Shown piece by piece: positions 62,066 through 64,000 of a stretch of DNA of 64,000 nt (within the stretch, counting starts at the first letter, position 1; every line of letters begins with the position of its first letter). Both the position numbers and the translations under genes were made by a program. The notes beneath the pieces are model-generated. The model was given only the letters and a program-made list of their open reading frames with translations. It was not told where the DNA came from and searched no databases. The DNA comes from Acanthornis magna. Lineage: Eukaryota; Chordata; Aves; Passeriformes; Acanthizidae. The stretch covers positions 11,465,501 through 11,529,500 of the forward strand of contig JAWUZG010000036.1 in assembly GCA_036785705.1 (NCBI GenBank), in the 5' to 3' direction.

Positions 62066-64000
62066 CTACATGTCAAAATGGGCAGTTTTACAGATTAAAA
62101 CTACCCTGTATTTCTATAAGTGCAGTGTAAATTACAGAGCACATTTTCCTGTGCAACTGTTCTGGAATGGTTTCATGAAGGTAGAAATTCCTGTTGTCTT
62201 TAAAAGCATGAAGTAATGGAACAAATTGGAGCACAAACTGGCAATGAGGAGAACTGGGCTTATCTCTGTGAGAACTGCTGCTGAAAGAAAAGTGTGCAAT
62301 CTGCTCTGCTCCTCACAAAGCAAGGAATTGTTCACAAGGTCTTAAATCAGGAGTAGATAACATCCCCAGAATTGCAAGATGGTTAGAAAAATCAGAGGAC
62401 AAGCAATGCAAACATTTCACGCACAATTGCCATAATTGCTTTCTTCAACCCAAAAGCATCAGGCTAATCTTATTCAGGCTAAGATGCAAACAGCCCCCCT
62501 GATCCACACCCCTGTGCAGTAAATTAGAGACCTGAGAGATTGCACTAATTTAAAAATGGATGTTTTCCCAGAAGAATGTAAGCAAGATAGTGATTACACT
62601 TAAAAACACCTGGTAGTTGGGTTGCAGTGGCACAGCATTCACCGACAGAAATTAATCACGCTTTATTGTCTTGCAGTTTCTACATCTCTGTTTCACCCTT
62701 GAGATGTAGCTTGCCTGAGGGAAGAGGCATCTCTGCAATCTTCTGCCAGAATTCAGGAAAGAAAACAGTCACCGGTTCCTCTCCAAATTTTCCATTGCAC
62801 AAGGGATATGAGCCTTGCTGTTGCAACCCTATTCCCACCACTCGGCTTGCTATGTCTTGGAAAACCCCAGCTGAGCATGGTTTGGGGGTTAGGGTAGCAT
62901 TGCACAGCTCTGGGCTCTCAGAAGGCTTTTATGGGCCTTCTTATGCAGACAGGCATTAACAATGGAAGCATTCCAGCCCAAGCACTTCCAGCCCGAATTA
63001 CTACTCAGATTAGCAAAACCCTACGTTTACAAGAGGGCTGTGTTAGCATAAGTACTGGCATCTTCAGATATGTTGTTATTTCACACAAAAAGGATGTTTT
63101 GGTGTAAACTGAAGAGAGAGTAAAAAAACCAAAGCCTGCATACTTCAGTACTTTTAACAAATAACAGAGCATCTGCAGTACCAACAAAGCCCAGGGTGAA
63201 CTGGTGGTGCAGAAAGGGTGAACTGAGGGTGCTTGATTAGAGAACATCTGGAGCAGTGTGTTCCAGAGGGGATGGATTTTGGTTCTTTATAAACACAAAC
63301 AGAAATCATGCTCAGCATTAGTTGGAGGTTCGGGGTTTTTAACTATACAACACCAATGTCAGAATCTCTAAGTTTCATTTTCTCCTGATACTGTGAGAGA
63401 TTTGTAGTATCTCTCAAATTCATGGCACTTTTACAGCATAGGCTTTGCTTGGTAGCTGTCCCTCACAGCCAAGTGCTAACAACTGCCACTACTCTTAGCC
63501 ACCACGGTAATCCAGTGGGATCAAGTCAGAGCCACTCATTTGCTTAACAGGGTCTATGCTAAAGGACATTTTTGTACAGAAGTGAAAATGAAGGCAGCAG
63601 ACAAAGCTCATAAATTATATTGTCTCCCATCCCTTAATTAGATTTACATGTTAAGTTAGTCTTAATATTACTCTCTAGAATTTAGACTCTCCAAAATATC
63701 TTCCCCTCTCACCTATTTTCTTGTTTAGTATGGTTATTTAGTTGGTTTGTTTGTTTGTTTTTATAATAGTATATTTTTGTTTGTTTAATGGAGAGCAGTG
63801 GGCAGCAGCAAACACTGAGACCAAGTTAAAGCTCTGTTAATGTCTGTTTTCTTCTGTTTCTTCTATAAATTGTGATCTTTAGTGTTTTGACCATTCTTCT
63901 TAGAAGTTTTGTGTGTACAAGGATTAAACTCTCAGGAAGTTTATCATCAGTCTCTAGTGGCACTTGTATGATAATTAATTAGTACTGACCCAACAGGACT

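Larger units (their letters stand above)
61066..64000. other. Upstream intergenic region
   Basis: About 2.9 kb lies beyond the CpG island. It holds one CR1 fragment (61114-61452) and a perfect 40-bp tandem duplication (61983-62065). T-rich TTTG repeats lie near 63738-63786. No coding exon or RNA gene is recognised on either strand. Confidence 0.75.

Overview
The window is a piece of vertebrate, almost certainly avian, nuclear genome. Three things point there: a multi-exon gene with GT-AG introns and vertebrate protein identity, a GC-rich CpG-island promoter, and interspersed repeats that I can recognise only as 5'-truncated CR1 retroposons, the dominant repeat of birds. CR1 also occurs in other reptiles, so 'bird' is an inference. 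No Alu, B1 or L1 sequence was noticed.

One gene accounts for essentially all coding content: PLPP1 (PPAP2A, LPP1), phospholipid phosphatase 1, on the minus strand. Exon 1 lies at 60512-60569 inside a CpG island. Next come two alternative versions of exon 2, at 44255-44409 (155 nt) and 31967-32118 (152 nt). Exons 3, 4 and 5 follow at 28303-28583, 13104-13161 and 1077-1253. All splice junctions are canonical and in phase. The last exon (end of the last membrane helix, C-terminal tail, stop codon, 3' UTR) lies beyond the left edge. The window encodes residues 1-242 (exon 2 form) or 1-243 (exon 2' form) of a protein of about 284-285 residues, including all three catalytic motifs of the lipid phosphate phosphatase family.

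Layout: 1-1076 is the start of the last intron; 1254-60511 holds four large introns and the alternative exon pair; 60225-61065 is the CpG-island promoter; 61066-64000 is upstream intergenic sequence with one CR1 copy and a perfect 40-bp tandem duplication. The introns are AT-rich, with CR1 fragments, a (GT)19 microsatellite, homopolymer tracts and small tandem repeats. No second gene, tRNA, CRISPR array or complete mobile element was found. The many short open frames in introns look like chance frames.

The most interesting biology is the duplicated, mutually exclusive exon 2. It swaps the first extracellular loop and adjoining membrane segments of the enzyme, and the exon lengths make both double inclusion and double skipping frame-disrupting. 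I found no evidence of an undescribed multi-gene system.
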